From the NCBI RefSeq assembly GCF_000209165.1, contig NC_009042.1:744001-808000 (forward strand): DNA of 64,000 nt. The letters run 5' to 3'. The notes under the pieces were generated by a model, which did not search any database, was not told the DNA's origin, and was given only the letters and a program-made list of their open reading frames with translations. Source of the DNA: Scheffersomyces stipitis CBS 6054 (Eukaryota > Ascomycota > Pichiomycetes > Serinales > Debaryomycetaceae). How positions within the stretch are numbered: position 1 is the stretch's first letter; every line of letters begins with the position of its first letter. Position numbers and translations under genes: made by a program. Below are positions 10,323-19,210 of this stretch, piece after piece.

Positions 10323-10825
10323 GATCTCGTAGAAGCTGCTACAAGAGATGGACGCGGAACAATGCTCGTAATATTTATCGGCCAACTCGTCAACCCCAGG
10401 ATATACCCCAACTTTTCAACAATCGACCCCAGACGTGGAGTACAGAACGGATGGCTGTACTCTTTGCAGCTGTCTTAATGGAGGTGCATATCTCGCAAAG
10501 AATTTAAGGTTAGAAGCAAAGATTCGGAAAAACCGAGGGAAATTTAACCTAATCAAGAATATTTTGTTTGGTTTCAATTAGATCAAATTGGCCAAGGTGG
10601 AATTTTCTGGGGTACATTTCCAGTGTGGAGCAAGGCTGCTTGAAAAGCAACTTTGCGAAGAGTATGATCATTTGTGTAAGGAGGAGTTGAATATTTTCCC
10701 AGGCGGGGACCCCTCTACCGGTTGAGTTCCCGTCCACAAAGGTCATAGATTCTGTACGTACATTCCTGAAGCCTCCCCTTGTGCCTTGTGCCGTTTCTTC
10801 GTTGCCACGCTAACCGTGCCGCGTC

Positions 10826-10893
10826 TCAGCCGCTGTAAAGAATTAGAAAGTAGTGAACAATTTTTGTTGAGAATGAGCTCATAGAGCGGCTGA
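10826..10893. promoter_or_regulatory. Inverted repeat at the midpoint of the MAL promoter, candidate activator site
   Basis: TCAGCCGCT (10826-10834) and its exact reverse complement AGCGGCTGA (10885-10893) flank 50 bp centred within 30 bp of the midpoint between the two start codons. Each arm has a CGG triplet, the half-site of zinc-cluster proteins. It is a candidate UAS shared by both genes; the factor is unknown. Confidence 0.4.
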
Positions 10894-11137
10894 AGGAGAT
10901 CTCATTGTGCAAAATTTACGCGCGTATAACCACATCCAGTGCCTCCACTTTGGTGACACCAACCCAACCGAAAATCACAAAATAAAGTGTTTTTCCGGTC
11001 TCCAAAATCAACTTAGTTTAAAACTTAATTTTTGATTGTATCACATCATAAACCTTCGAGCGATAATCCCCGAACAGAATTAAATTGCTTCTTCTCTTAG
11101 ATCGGATGTTTGGCCAAAAGAATATTTTCTGCAGATT

Positions 11138-11148
11138 TTTTTGTGGGG
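11138..11148 (+). promoter_or_regulatory. Mig1-type glucose-repression site
   Basis: TTTTTGTGGGG matches the Mig1 consensus (AT-rich five bases, then S-Y-GGGG) with no mismatch, about 295 bp upstream of the permease ATG. Glucose repression of the MAL pair is expected but inferred. Confidence 0.55.
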
Positions 11149-11342
11149 TATGCAGCTGGAAGAAATTTTGCGTCAAATTATGCGCTTCATAATACTCTCG
11201 ACGCTACAATCTGTTCATTGTATGGAGTTCCCTTTCCTGCTTGACAATGTGGTATCAGCACATAGTGACCCCGTAAAGGCACCCCACCTCGAGGTTGACA
11301 ATGGCATCTCCATTTTCGTGCAGATTATCCGATAAGACAGAT

Positions 11343-11352
11343 TATATATAAG
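11343..11352 (+). promoter_or_regulatory. TATA box of the maltose permease gene
   Basis: TATATATAAG, about 95 bp upstream of the permease ATG at 11442. Confidence 0.6.
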
Positions 11353-11441
11353 ATCCAGTTTGTTCACTTTTCTTGACAACTTTCGACTTTCATATCCATT
11401 GACTTTCATATCCATAACTACCAAGAAGATTGATACTCAAG

Positions 11442-13187
11442 ATGGTTACTGAATACGTCGAAGACGTAAAGAATCCCGAGAAGACTATTGCAGTCGACTC
11501 CATCACCAAGAAGACCACCGATGATTCCTCGTTGAACTCGGTCGACGACTATGTCGCCAGATTCTTGGATATGTCCAACGAAGCTAGAGACAATGATCAC
11601 AAGGAAAAGGTCATGCCTCTTAGAGAAGGTTTGAAGACTTTCCCCAAGGCTGTCATGTGGTCCATTATTCTTTCCACTGCCTTGGTTATGGAAGGTTATG
11701 ATACTAACCTTTTGAATTCTTTGTTCGGTTTCCAAGCCTTCAACAAAAAGTTTGGTCACTTTGATGAACGTCTCAATGTATACATCATTGAAGCTAGATG
11801 GCAAACTGGTTTGAATATGGGTTACAACTGTGGTTGTGTTATTGGTCTTGCTATTGCTGGTTTTATTGCTGATATCTATGGTTATAGAAGAACCTTGATG
11901 ACTGCTTTGGCTACTTCTGTTGGTTTGATTTTCCTTCAATTCTTTGCTCCAAACAAGGAGGTCTTATTGCTTGCTTACGTTCTTTTGGGTATTAACTGGG
12001 GTTCTTATCAGACTTTGACTGTGACATATGCTTCTGAAGTTGCTCCGACGACTCTTCGAGTGTATCTTACTACTTATGTTAATGTTTGTTGGGTTTTCGG
12101 TCAGTTGATTTCTTCGGGTGTTCTTAAGGGTGTTACTAGTATGGCAGAAACCCCTAATTCTTACAGAATTCCTTTTGCTGTCCAATGGGTTTGGCCAATT
12201 CCTTTGTTCATTGGTGTCTATTTGGCTCCGGAATCGCCTTGGTTCTTGGTTAAGCGTGGTAGAGACGAAGAAGCCAAACGCTCCTTGAAGAGACTTTTAT
12301 CGGAAAACTCACACATGCCAGACAAAGATGTTTTGGCTCAAGCTATGTTGGCCAAGATTCAAATGACCGTTCAGGAAGAAGACACTGCAGATGCTGGTAC
12401 ATTCAGAGACTGTTTCAGAGGTACCAACTTCAGAAGAACTAGAATCGCTGCCTTCACTTGGTTGTTCCAAAGTATCACTGGTTCTTCTTTGATGGGTTAC
12501 TCAACTATTTTCTACCAGCAAGCTGGTTTGGCTGTTAGCATGTCGTTCACCTTCTCCATTATCCAATACTGTTTAGGTATCATCGGAACTGTAGGTTCCT
12601 GGTTCGTTTCTCAAAAGGTGGGTAGAAGACCTATCTACTTTTTTGGTCTTTGCACCATGTTTGTTCTTTTGATTTTGGTCGGTGGTTTGGGAGTTGCTAA
12701 CACCACTGGTGCTAAGTGGGGTATTGGTACGCTCTTGTTGATCTTTACCTTTGTCTATGACTTGACTGTTGGGCCAATGTGTTACTGTATTGTCGCCGAA
12801 ATTCCATCATCGAAGTTGCGTACCAAGACTGTCATGCTTTCCAGAAACATGTACAATGTTGCCAACATTATTGTTGGTGTGGTTACTCCATACATGTTGA
12901 GTCCAACCGCTTGGGACTGGAAAGCCAAGACTGGTTTCTTCTGGGCTGGATTCTCCCTCCTTGGTTCTATTTGGGTTTACTTCGAATTACCAGAAACTAG
13001 AAACAGAACCTACGCAGAATTGGATATCTTGTTCCAAGATAAGGTTCCAGCTAGAAAGTTCAAGACGACTGAAGTTGAAGTCTTTGATGCTGGCAAGTTG
13101 ATGGAAAGATATGGTGAAAGAGGAATCAAGCAATTTGTCGAGCATGTCGACAAGGCTGAAGAAGAAGAAATCTTTGAAAAGGCTTAG
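11442..13187 (+). CDS. Maltose/alpha-glucoside:H+ symporter, MFS sugar porter family
   Basis: A 581-residue transporter with cytosolic, acidic N-terminus and about 12 hydrophobic segments. Sugar-porter signatures are present: the first-helix EGYDTNLLNSLFGF block, DIYGYRR between helices 2 and 3, PESPWFLVKRGR after helix 6, VGRRP, and a PETRNRT motif near the end. The LNSLFGFQAF region and the EARWQTGL block resemble S. cerevisiae Mal31/Agt1-type permeases, so proton-coupled maltose uptake at the plasma membrane is the best call; range for other alpha-glucosides cannot be read from sequence. The frame is open from a TTG at 11430; the ATG at 11442 (MVTEYVEDV) is chosen. Codon use is strongly biased toward preferred codons, suggesting high expression when induced. 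Partner of the divergent maltase; no activator gene is adjacent. Confidence 0.88.
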   Translation: MVTEYVEDVKNPEKTIAVDSITKKTTDDSSLNSVDDYVARFLDMSNEARDNDHKEKVMPLREGLKTFPKAVMWSIILSTALVMEGYDTNLLNSLFGFQAFNKKFGHFDERLNVYIIEARWQTGLNMGYNCGCVIGLAIAGFIADIYGYRRTLMTALATSVGLIFLQFFAPNKEVLLLAYVLLGINWGSYQTLTVTYASEVAPTTLRVYLTTYVNVCWVFGQLISSGVLKGVTSMAETPNSYRIPFAVQWVWPIPLFIGVYLAPESPWFLVKRGRDEEAKRSLKRLLSENSHMPDKDVLAQAMLAKIQMTVQEEDTADAGTFRDCFRGTNFRRTRIAAFTWLFQSITGSSLMGYSTIFYQQAGLAVSMSFTFSIIQYCLGIIGTVGSWFVSQKVGRRPIYFFGLCTMFVLLILVGGLGVANTTGAKWGIGTLLLIFTFVYDLTVGPMCYCIVAEIPSSKLRTKTVMLSRNMYNVANIIVGVVTPYMLSPTAWDWKAKTGFFWAGFSLLGSIWVYFELPETRNRTYAELDILFQDKVPARKFKTTEVEVFDAGKLMERYGERGIKQFVEHVDKAEEEEIFEKA

Positions 13188-13821
13188 ATTTCTTATATAA
13201 AATCGTTTGTTCTATTAAGAAAAGCTACTGGAATTAGCTTTCCTATTATACTAATTAATGTTATCATGAATTTAAATACTATTGCCTATTGTATAAAAAT
13301 ACATCGCAAACTTATTTCGCACCCAATTCCTAGAACCATGCAAGTTGGTTAATCTATATTTCTCGATTGACCCTCTGAGTTGTAGTTTAGACTAATCTGA
13401 AGTATTATCTATTGTAGTAATTAGAGGAGGAAGGTACCTATACACCGTGTTTCCGGAATTCGAATATGTGATTTTAGGAGGATATTCGGGACCAGTGGTT
13501 GATTTTACTTCTACAATAACTACACATTGATGTCAAGAGTTCATTGAAATATATACTTTCCAGGTGAATAGGCCATTCATAGACATCCCAATATTCAAGG
13601 TATTCGTTATACATTACAAAGTTTTCTATCGTTGAAAGTCATAAATAGTCAGATATATACCTCTCTAATACAATGAATTACTTCTAGTCGCATGATTATT
13701 GAACAATTCTATCACTCAAGGTCATAATTTTTGAATAAAAGTAAAAATTAGCAAATGTTTCATACAATTTATATCAACGCTAAGAAACCCTTGTTTCTAT
13801 AATAAATATACATGGTAATGT
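13188..13821. other. 3' intergenic region between the permease and SNRNP27-like genes
   Basis: 634 AT-rich bp between convergent stops. No gene, RNA or repeat structure that I can support; one TTTCGCACCCAAT (near 13315) resembles the recurring TTTCGCAACC motif. Confidence 0.5.
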
Positions 13822-14481
13822 TTACCTTCCTGGGGACAACGGCCGGTTGAACCCCTTTGACCTGTTCATATATTGCCTGTATTCTGTCTTTTTCTCTTGT
13901 TTGATGGCTCCACCCTTTGCTGCCTTGACATGTTTTCCCTTGGTGGAACCAAATCCGCTGAATCCCATAAGGCTAATCATGCTATTGTCATCTTCATCTT
14001 CATCTTCTCCTTCTTCTACTATCTTGTTGTCGTTTACGTTAATGACATTAGATCCTATTTGTGACCCATCTCGAGACCTGGACCTTCCTCTACTGTTCTG
14101 TTCATCTTGGAACTCAGGGTTCTTAATGATGTTGTTGGCCGAAGTATTCAGCAAAGGTAGATCTTGCGCCAGAGTGATATCTTTATGATATAAACTTGAT
14201 TTGTGAAGTTTCTCAGCTGAACGCTCGGGAGATCGTTCACGGTATGCTTTATTATTGGGAGTTAAAGGTGTAGACAATGAGTTCAAGCCAGAATCAGAAG
14301 TTATGAAACCTGTTCTTTCTTTGCGAGGTGAGGATGACTGTGATATTCTTTCCTTATGGGGCAGTCGGGAACGAGAACGTGATATGGTTGACTCCTTCAA
14401 AGACGATGAAGACGAGCTGTTCAAATAGGAGTCTTCTGTCTGCCCCAGCTTGAGGTTAATTCTGAACTTTTGCCTATCCAT
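13822..14481 (-). CDS. SNRNP27-like U4/U6.U5 tri-snRNP protein
   Basis: A 219-residue protein. The first two-thirds is Ser/Arg-rich and low complexity, with several RSRSR runs and an acidic patch (EGEDEDEDD). The last 50 residues carry the SNRNP27 family signature: MGFSGFGSTKGKHV, a short Lys/Ala linker, then YRQYMNRSKGFNRPL ahead of a final SPGR. In human tri-snRNP, SNRNP27 binds where it influences 5' splice-site transfer to U6. I know of no S. cerevisiae counterpart, so this gene is part of the more ancestral spliceosome kept in this clade. The RS-rich N-terminus suggests regulation by SR-protein kinases (inference). The ATG at 14481 is the first in frame. Upstream lies the 543-bp region shared with NOP6. 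Confidence 0.85.
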   Translation of the reverse strand: MDRQKFRINLKLGQTEDSYLNSSSSSSLKESTISRSRSRLPHKERISQSSSPRKERTGFITSDSGLNSLSTPLTPNNKAYRERSPERSAEKLHKSSLYHKDITLAQDLPLLNTSANNIIKNPEFQDEQNSRGRSRSRDGSQIGSNVINVNDNKIVEEGEDEDEDDNSMISLMGFSGFGSTKGKHVKAAKGGAIKQEKKTEYRQYMNRSKGFNRPLSPGR

Positions 14482-14710
14482 GAATTATATTTATAGAATT
14501 TATAGAAATCGATCTGAGAATGTTTCTGAATTTCTTGGTTTTCCAAGCGATAACGCAATATTAATGAACCTGATATGTATTGGTGACTATATGTGCGACA
14601 TTCACCAACTTCTTCAGCCAATTGTTCTTACAATGTTGAAGAAGGAGAACATTGATGACACCAAGGGCAATGTTATCTAGTCTTTGCTTAAATCCAAAAT
14701 ATTCCGGTGT

Positions 14711-14716
14711 CACGTG
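14711..14716. promoter_or_regulatory. CACGTG motif upstream of the SNRNP27-like gene
   Basis: GTCACGTGGG, 230 bp upstream of the SNRNP27-like ATG. Confidence 0.4.
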
Positions 14717-14885
14717 GGAGGGAAGACCGGGAAGTAAAAAGAAGATACAACAATAGAAGGAACGAATGAAGAAAGAATAATTAACAAACGAAAGCAATTG
14801 ATAATGATCGGTTTGATTCTGTCCTTATATTCTAGGATTGTCTCCGAATCCGATTTTGGTTTCATAATCTGGCACTTGAGAGCAT

Positions 14886-14893
14886 CTCATCGC
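14886..14893. promoter_or_regulatory. PAC box of NOP6
   Basis: CTCATCGC, the reverse complement of the PAC core GCGATGAG, about 135 bp upstream of the NOP6 ATG. In yeasts PAC is bound by Dot6/Tod6-type repressors and marks ribosome-biogenesis and RNA polymerase I/III genes, which agrees with the NOP6 assignment. Confidence 0.6.
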
Positions 14894-14940
14894 TCCAGGG
14901 CAACTATGCTTGGATTAATCAAATAAATCTCGTGCTTGAT

Positions 14941-14946
14941 CACGTG
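14941..14946. promoter_or_regulatory. CACGTG motif upstream of NOP6
   Basis: ATCACGTGCT, 84 bp before the NOP6 ATG and downstream of the PAC box. Confidence 0.4.
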
Positions 14947-15024
14947 CTCCATCTCAAAAACATTTTTATATGTCTTAAGATCAGATTTTCAGGTAGCCTT
15001 AAAGAGCTTCTATATCACTATACA

Positions 15025-15705
15025 ATGTCAGAGCAGAAGTTAACCAAGAAACAGAGAAAGGCTTTGGAATTCCGTCTGGAAAAGTCTAAGGAAGAAAGAG
15101 CCGAAGAAAAGGAAGAGAAAAAGAGAGCCAGAGAAAAAGAGGAAAATAGTAAAGTAGAAAAGGAAGAGAAGACTAAGGAAGACAAGAATAAGGAAGACAA
15201 GAATAAGGAAGAAACTGCAGAAGATGAACAGCCCAAGAAAAAGAGAAAAACTAGAAGAGGAAAGAAGGGAAAGGGAGCCAATGGAGGAAAGGGGCCCCGT
15301 TTCATTCTTTTTGTAGGCAATTTGCCATATGACATTGAGCAGACAGAGCTTTTGTCTCATTTCAAGAACAGCAATCCTGACAGAATAAGACTCAGACAAG
15401 ACAAGGGTATAGCGTTTTTGGAGTTCGACAACGATACTCAGGAGATCCAGAGTAAGATGGAATTGGCATTGAAGATGCACCATTCTACACTTCGAAACCG
15501 TAAGATCAATGTTGAGTTGACTGTAGGTGGAGGAGGTAACTCTGAAAATAGACTCAACAAGTTGAAAGAAAAGAACGAGAAATTATTAGAGGAAAGAAGA
15601 GCTAAGGTCAAGGAAGATATCAAAAAGAAGTCAAAGGAAGCCACATCTACGGCTCCAGCATCATCTGCATCCATTCATCCATCCAGAGCAGCATTGATTG
15701 GTTAG
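15025..15705 (+). CDS. NOP6: Nop6-type RRM protein, 40S ribosome biogenesis
   Basis: A 226-residue nucleolar RNA-binding protein, almost the same length as S. cerevisiae Nop6 (225). Residues 1-90 are a highly charged Lys/Glu helix-forming region with a duplicated KEDKN unit. A basic stretch (KKRKTRRGKKGKG) could act as nuclear/nucleolar signal. A single RRM follows, with RNP2 FVGNLPYD (96-103) and RNP1 GIAFLEF (128-134). The segment RNRKINVELTVGGGGNS just after the RRM is a strong Nop6 signature. In S. cerevisiae Nop6 joins early 90S pre-ribosomes and binds the 5' ETS region. The frame is open upstream to 14932 without an ATG; MSEQKLTKKQRK is chosen. Convergent with RAC1. Confidence 0.85.
   Translation: MSEQKLTKKQRKALEFRLEKSKEERAEEKEEKKRAREKEENSKVEKEEKTKEDKNKEDKNKEETAEDEQPKKKRKTRRGKKGKGANGGKGPRFILFVGNLPYDIEQTELLSHFKNSNPDRIRLRQDKGIAFLEFDNDTQEIQSKMELALKMHHSTLRNRKINVELTVGGGGNSENRLNKLKEKNEKLLEERRAKVKEDIKKKSKEATSTAPASSASIHPSRAALIG
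15178..15213 (+). repeat. Short in-frame tandem repeat in NOP6
   Basis: Two copies of a 15-bp unit (AAGGAAGACAAGAAT) and a partial third encode the duplicated KEDKN. Such runs are expansion-prone and may vary between strains. Confidence 0.6.
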
Positions 15706-15974
15706 ATTAAAATTGCATTCCTTTCGTGTACAATAGGTAGAAATACATTAATTATAATAATATAGACGTAAAAGTATTATATTTGTACGATGAAGCAAGA
15801 ATATGTATGTTAAGGGTTCGAACAATAGAAATAACGGTAGATAATACATAGTCTTTGCCGAACTAAAGAAGTGGAGGGGAGAGATAGAAAGACAGTTTGA
15901 AAGAATGAACTATCTATTGACAATATATATCAATGGCTGTCTTTCAAAGCAAGGGAGGGTTTGTTATGAGAAGC
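15706..15974. other. 3' intergenic region between NOP6 and RAC1
   Basis: 269 AT-rich bp between convergent stops. A GGTTCGAAC string near 15815 resembles a tRNA B box but no cloverleaf can be built around it. Confidence 0.5.
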
Positions 15975-16655
15975 TTACAAAATGGTGCATCTCTTAGCTT
16001 TCTTGATTCTTCTATTGCCTCCCTTGCTAGCGTTAACAGGAGCAACACTGCTGGATTTGGTTGGACCAGAACCCTGACCCTGCGAAGAAGCAGCAACGTA
16101 GTCGCCTCTGGTGGGAGGGTCCAAAACTGCTCTGATGGCATAGTCAAAGATTTCCTTAACACCAACCTGAGTGGCAGCCGAGCATTCCAAGTAAGTGATA
16201 GCACCGACTTCTCTTGCCAACTTGTTACCCTGTTCTACGTTGATAGCCTTCAAATTCTTGTCGTTCAATTCATCCAATACATGCAAATCGTCCCTCAAGT
16301 CGATCTTTGTACCGACCAACAAGATCAATATGTCCTTAGGCGAGTGATGCAATATTTCTGGTATCCATTTGGATTTCACGTTGTGGAAGGAATCGGGACT
16401 TATGACTGAAAAGCACACCAAGAAGATTTCTGTCTGTGGATACGACAAGGGTCTCAATCTATCGTATTCTGCCTGACCAGCGGTATCCCACAAACCAAGC
16501 TTGATGGGCTCACCATCAATCATCACTGAGGCCGAGTAGTTGTCGAACACAGTGGGAATATAATCATTTGGGAAGGTATTGGTGGTATAGGAAATCAACA
16601 AACAGGTCTTACCAACACCACCATCACCAACGACAACAGATTTGATACTTCTCAT
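15975..16655 (-). CDS. RAC1: Rac-family small GTPase
   Basis: A 226-residue Rho-superfamily GTPase. P-loop GDGGVGKT (10-17), effector Thr35 in IPTVFDNY, switch II DTAGQ (57-61), TKID for guanine specificity, ECSA, and the Rho-specific insert are all intact. A polybasic stretch ([11 protein letters not shown]) precedes the CTIL box, predicted to be geranylgeranylated for plasma-membrane binding. The sequence is closer to Rac1 of Candida albicans than to Cdc42 or Rho1: the Ser/Gly-rich insert (about residues 185-210) before the polybasic tail is typical of fungal Rac. S. cerevisiae has lost Rac. In C. albicans Rac1 works with the Dck1/Lmo1 exchange complex in matrix-embedded filamentation and wall integrity; a similar role here is inferred. 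The gene faces the L-2-hydroxyglutarate dehydrogenase-like gene across 1.3 kb. Confidence 0.9.
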   Translation of the reverse strand: MRSIKSVVVGDGGVGKTCLLISYTTNTFPNDYIPTVFDNYSASVMIDGEPIKLGLWDTAGQAEYDRLRPLSYPQTEIFLVCFSVISPDSFHNVKSKWIPEILHHSPKDILILLVGTKIDLRDDLHVLDELNDKNLKAINVEQGNKLAREVGAITYLECSAATQVGVKEIFDYAIRAVLDPPTRGDYVAASSQGQGSGPTKSSSVAPVNASKGGNRRIKKAKRCTIL

Positions 16656-17176
16656 TATCTATATGGTATTTGACGAGATGCAAAGATGAACGGCTGAAGA
16701 ATAATCGCTAAAGCAAAGTAGGTATAAACTTAGAATTCGAGGACAATACAGTACAGAATATCAAGTCAGTCTATTCAATAACGATAACCAGCCAAAAAAC
16801 AATAACTAGAATCACAGCAATAACTGGGATAACTTAATATCAGGTTCAGGTTCACAGAATTCACGACGATTTGTGAAAAGTAAGGAGCTCAGAAAGACGA
16901 AGGTAGACGAAAAATTCAAAGCTCAGATAAATCCACCAGATAGCAAAACAAAGAATCCAATTCAAAAAAAAATTAGCTTCAAAAAAAACAACACCTTTGA
17001 CAGCCTGACAACAAAAGAGATGTTTCCACGTAGTCTAACACTGCTTATGGCAAAATGTGAGTCCAAACCACAAAATTAGCCAGACTTGATAAACATGAAA
17101 TTTAAGGTCTGATTTTCTTTGGCACAGGCTCGTAGTGGCGAAACCAATATTTTCTCGCGTCTTAAATACTGCGGCA

Positions 17177-17191
17177 CAGGTGCACCACCTG
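17177..17191. promoter_or_regulatory. Inverted CAGGTG/CACCTG pair
   Basis: Two E-box-like hexamers, exact reverse complements, separated by 3 bp, 520 bp upstream of RAC1. A dimeric binding site is possible. Confidence 0.35.
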
Positions 17192-17771
17192 ACTAACCAC
17201 TGATTGTGATAAAATAGCCAGGTCCACCATCCACTACTGGGGTCCCAGTGCCGGAATAGGGCTGAAACTTGCTTGGTTACATAGAAGTGTAGCGGTTTGT
17301 TATTTATTTGATGGCGTTGCTGGTAAGCGGAGACACTTATCTACAGAAAATTAACAGTAGCCTTCACCGTATGGACAATGGGTGCAAACTGCTCTGCGGC
17401 AATGGTAGCTGGCTGGAGACAACTTTTGAGACAGGACCCCGTAGCTAACGAGGATATGTGCTTTTTCGTCTCTGCACATTTAGACATCTTAGTCCTGTTT
17501 GTCCAGGGTTTCTTTGTTCTCCCAACTGCTCCATATCGTAGCCCAATTAGGAAGCAAGACTACCGAGACTTGCATGTACTGCTCAGCTGTGAAACTGGAA
17601 AGCTGTACACAGCTCATTTCAGGCTGAACACCATAAACCCAAGGCGGCGAGCTGCATAGCAAAGCAAAACACATGATCAGCAGCACATGAGACGGAAAAC
17701 AAACTCTCGTCAGTCTGTTGTTCGACGGATTACACCATCTTCAATAGTCGGAATATTTCTCTCGTTTGCGT

Positions 17772-17777
17772 CACGTG
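17772..17777. promoter_or_regulatory. CACGTG motif upstream of the L2HGDH-like gene
   Basis: GTCACGTGAA, about 215 bp upstream of the L2HGDH-like ATG. Confidence 0.4.
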
Positions 17778-17989
17778 AATATGTACAATTCTATTAGCCC
17801 ACTCTAAAATACTTAAGTAGGTCCGCGCTACCAAATGAAAAGTTCCCAGATACTGTACCCCATGATGTACTATATTTCCCCGGGTCTGGGTGTTGTTCAG
17901 CAATTGATTGCGTGTTTCCGGTAATATGTATATCTTTAGTCGAATGTACGCTCGCTAGTTGAAACATATTCGCTTATTTTCCCTCTCTA

Positions 17990-19210
17990 ATGCGTTTATC
18001 CCAATTCAGCCCGATTTTCAGGCGAAGCTTTTGTTCTTCTTCTCGGTATTGCTCAGACTTTTCTCATGTAGTGATTGGAGGAGGGGTGGTAGGAACAGCA
18101 ATTGCTGCTGAGCTACTGGAAGTTGCTGGCAACAGCGTTCTCCTTGTTGAAAAGAATGAAGATTTGGGCATGGAAACCACCTCAAGGAATTCGGAAGTGA
18201 TACATGCTGGGTTGTACTACCCTCAACTCAGTCTCAAGGGACAACTCTGTATCCGAGGAAAGAACAAAATCTACGAAGCCAATGACAAGGGACTCTTTCA
18301 AGTGGCACTACAGAAGTGCGGAAAGTGGGTAGTTGCACAGAATGAACTGGAGGAAGCATATTTGGAAAAGCTTTATCAGAATAGTCGGGATCTTGGAGTT
18401 CCAGTGTCCATGATTTCTGCTTCTGAAGCTAAGCGCAAGTATCCGTTGATAAGGGCTGAAGCTGGGGCTCTAAATAGTCCTACAACGGGTATCATTTCAG
18501 CACATGAGTTGACAACCTTCTATCAGAGTAAAGTAGAAAATAACGATGGAACAATTGCCCTTAACACCAGAGTAGTTGACATTGGCCCTAATTTGGCCAC
18601 ACCCAACTATACCTTAAGATTAGTTGATATAGAAGGTTCAGATATGGAAGTCACCACTGACAATGTCGTCAATTCTGCAGGTCTCTATGCTCAGAAAATA
18701 GCCAATCTAGTGCTACCTCCAGATAGACAGTACCAAAGTTACTTTGCTAAAGGTAGCTATTTCAGTTTCCAGCCAGAAGTAGCCTTAAGCCACAGCAAGA
18801 TCACGGACAAGTTAATCTATCCATGTCCAAACCCCAATGCTTCATCTCTAGGTACACATTTGACACTAGATTTGGGTGGACAAATCAGATTTGGCCCTGA
18901 CCTCGAATGGCTTGATATAGAGGATGCTTCTGAGATAGACTACCGGGCAAGCACAAACAATTTGGATGCCGCATACAAAGCAATTCAGACATATTTTCCT
19001 AGCGTGACACCAGGCTCACTTCAACCATCTTACTCTGGAGTGAGACCAAAGTTATTGTCGGCAGCAGACAGCAAAAAGCACTTTGCCGATTTTGTTATCA
19101 AAGAAGAAGATGGATTCCCTGGATTTGTCAATTTGTTGGGTATTGAGAGTCCGGGATTGACTGCCTCTTGGGCTATTGCTGACTATGTAAAAGAAATATA
19201 CCATGGATAG
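17990..19210 (+). CDS. FAD-dependent oxidoreductase, L-2-hydroxyglutarate dehydrogenase-like, mitochondrial
   Basis: A 406-residue DAO-type flavoenzyme. The first 22 residues (MRLSQFSPIFRRSF and a Ser-rich continuation) are basic and hydroxylated, a typical mitochondrial presequence. The dinucleotide-binding loop VVIGGGVVGTAIAAE (about 27-41) follows, then VEKN closing the Rossmann fold. The block TSRNSEVIHAGLYYP is characteristic of L-2-hydroxyglutarate dehydrogenase/LhgO proteins, as are KCGKWVVA, GIISAHELT and the late SGVRPK. The predicted reaction is oxidation of L-2-hydroxyglutarate to 2-oxoglutarate, passing electrons to the respiratory chain; this removes a by-product of promiscuous malate dehydrogenase. 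The CTG in AELxEVAGN is read as Ser in this clade. Only 97 bp separate its stop from the convergent KIN28 stop. The family is firm; the substrate is inferred. Confidence 0.85.
   Translation: MRLSQFSPIFRRSFCSSSRYCSDFSHVVIGGGVVGTAIAAELLEVAGNSVLLVEKNEDLGMETTSRNSEVIHAGLYYPQLSLKGQLCIRGKNKIYEANDKGLFQVALQKCGKWVVAQNELEEAYLEKLYQNSRDLGVPVSMISASEAKRKYPLIRAEAGALNSPTTGIISAHELTTFYQSKVENNDGTIALNTRVVDIGPNLATPNYTLRLVDIEGSDMEVTTDNVVNSAGLYAQKIANLVLPPDRQYQSYFAKGSYFSFQPEVALSHSKITDKLIYPCPNPNASSLGTHLTLDLGGQIRFGPDLEWLDIEDASEIDYRASTNNLDAAYKAIQTYFPSVTPGSLQPSYSGVRPKLLSAADSKKHFADFVIKEEDGFPGFVNLLGIESPGLTASWAIADYVKEIYHG

Larger units (their letters stand above)
10222..11441. promoter_or_regulatory. Bidirectional MAL promoter
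   Basis: 1.22 kb between divergent maltase and permease start codons. It contains a TATA box toward each gene, each about 95 bp from its ATG, a perfect Mig1-type site (11138-11148), G-rich patches near 10700, and a 9-bp inverted repeat with CGG half-sites at its exact midpoint. Short open frames here resemble nothing and are not called. Confidence 0.75.
14482..15024. promoter_or_regulatory. Shared promoter region of the SNRNP27-like gene and NOP6
   Basis: 543 bp with two CACGTG sites and a PAC box. Between 14561 and 14680 both strands have codon-like open frames (plus from the ATG at 14564, 38 codons; minus ending at 14561 without an ATG); neither resembles a known protein and they cannot both be genes. 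Confidence 0.5.
16656..17989. promoter_or_regulatory. Shared upstream region of RAC1 and the L2HGDH-like gene
   Basis: 1.33 kb between divergent genes. It holds a CACGTG (17772-17777), a perfect inverted pair CAGGTG-cac-CACCTG (17177-17191) and a GGGTGCAAA (17380-17388). A 93-codon ATG frame on the plus strand (17378-17659) has no recognisable family, and I do not support it as a gene. Confidence 0.5.

Noticed and set aside
15811..15822. GGGTTCGAAC, resembling a tRNA B box
   Set aside because: No A box or cloverleaf can be built around it.
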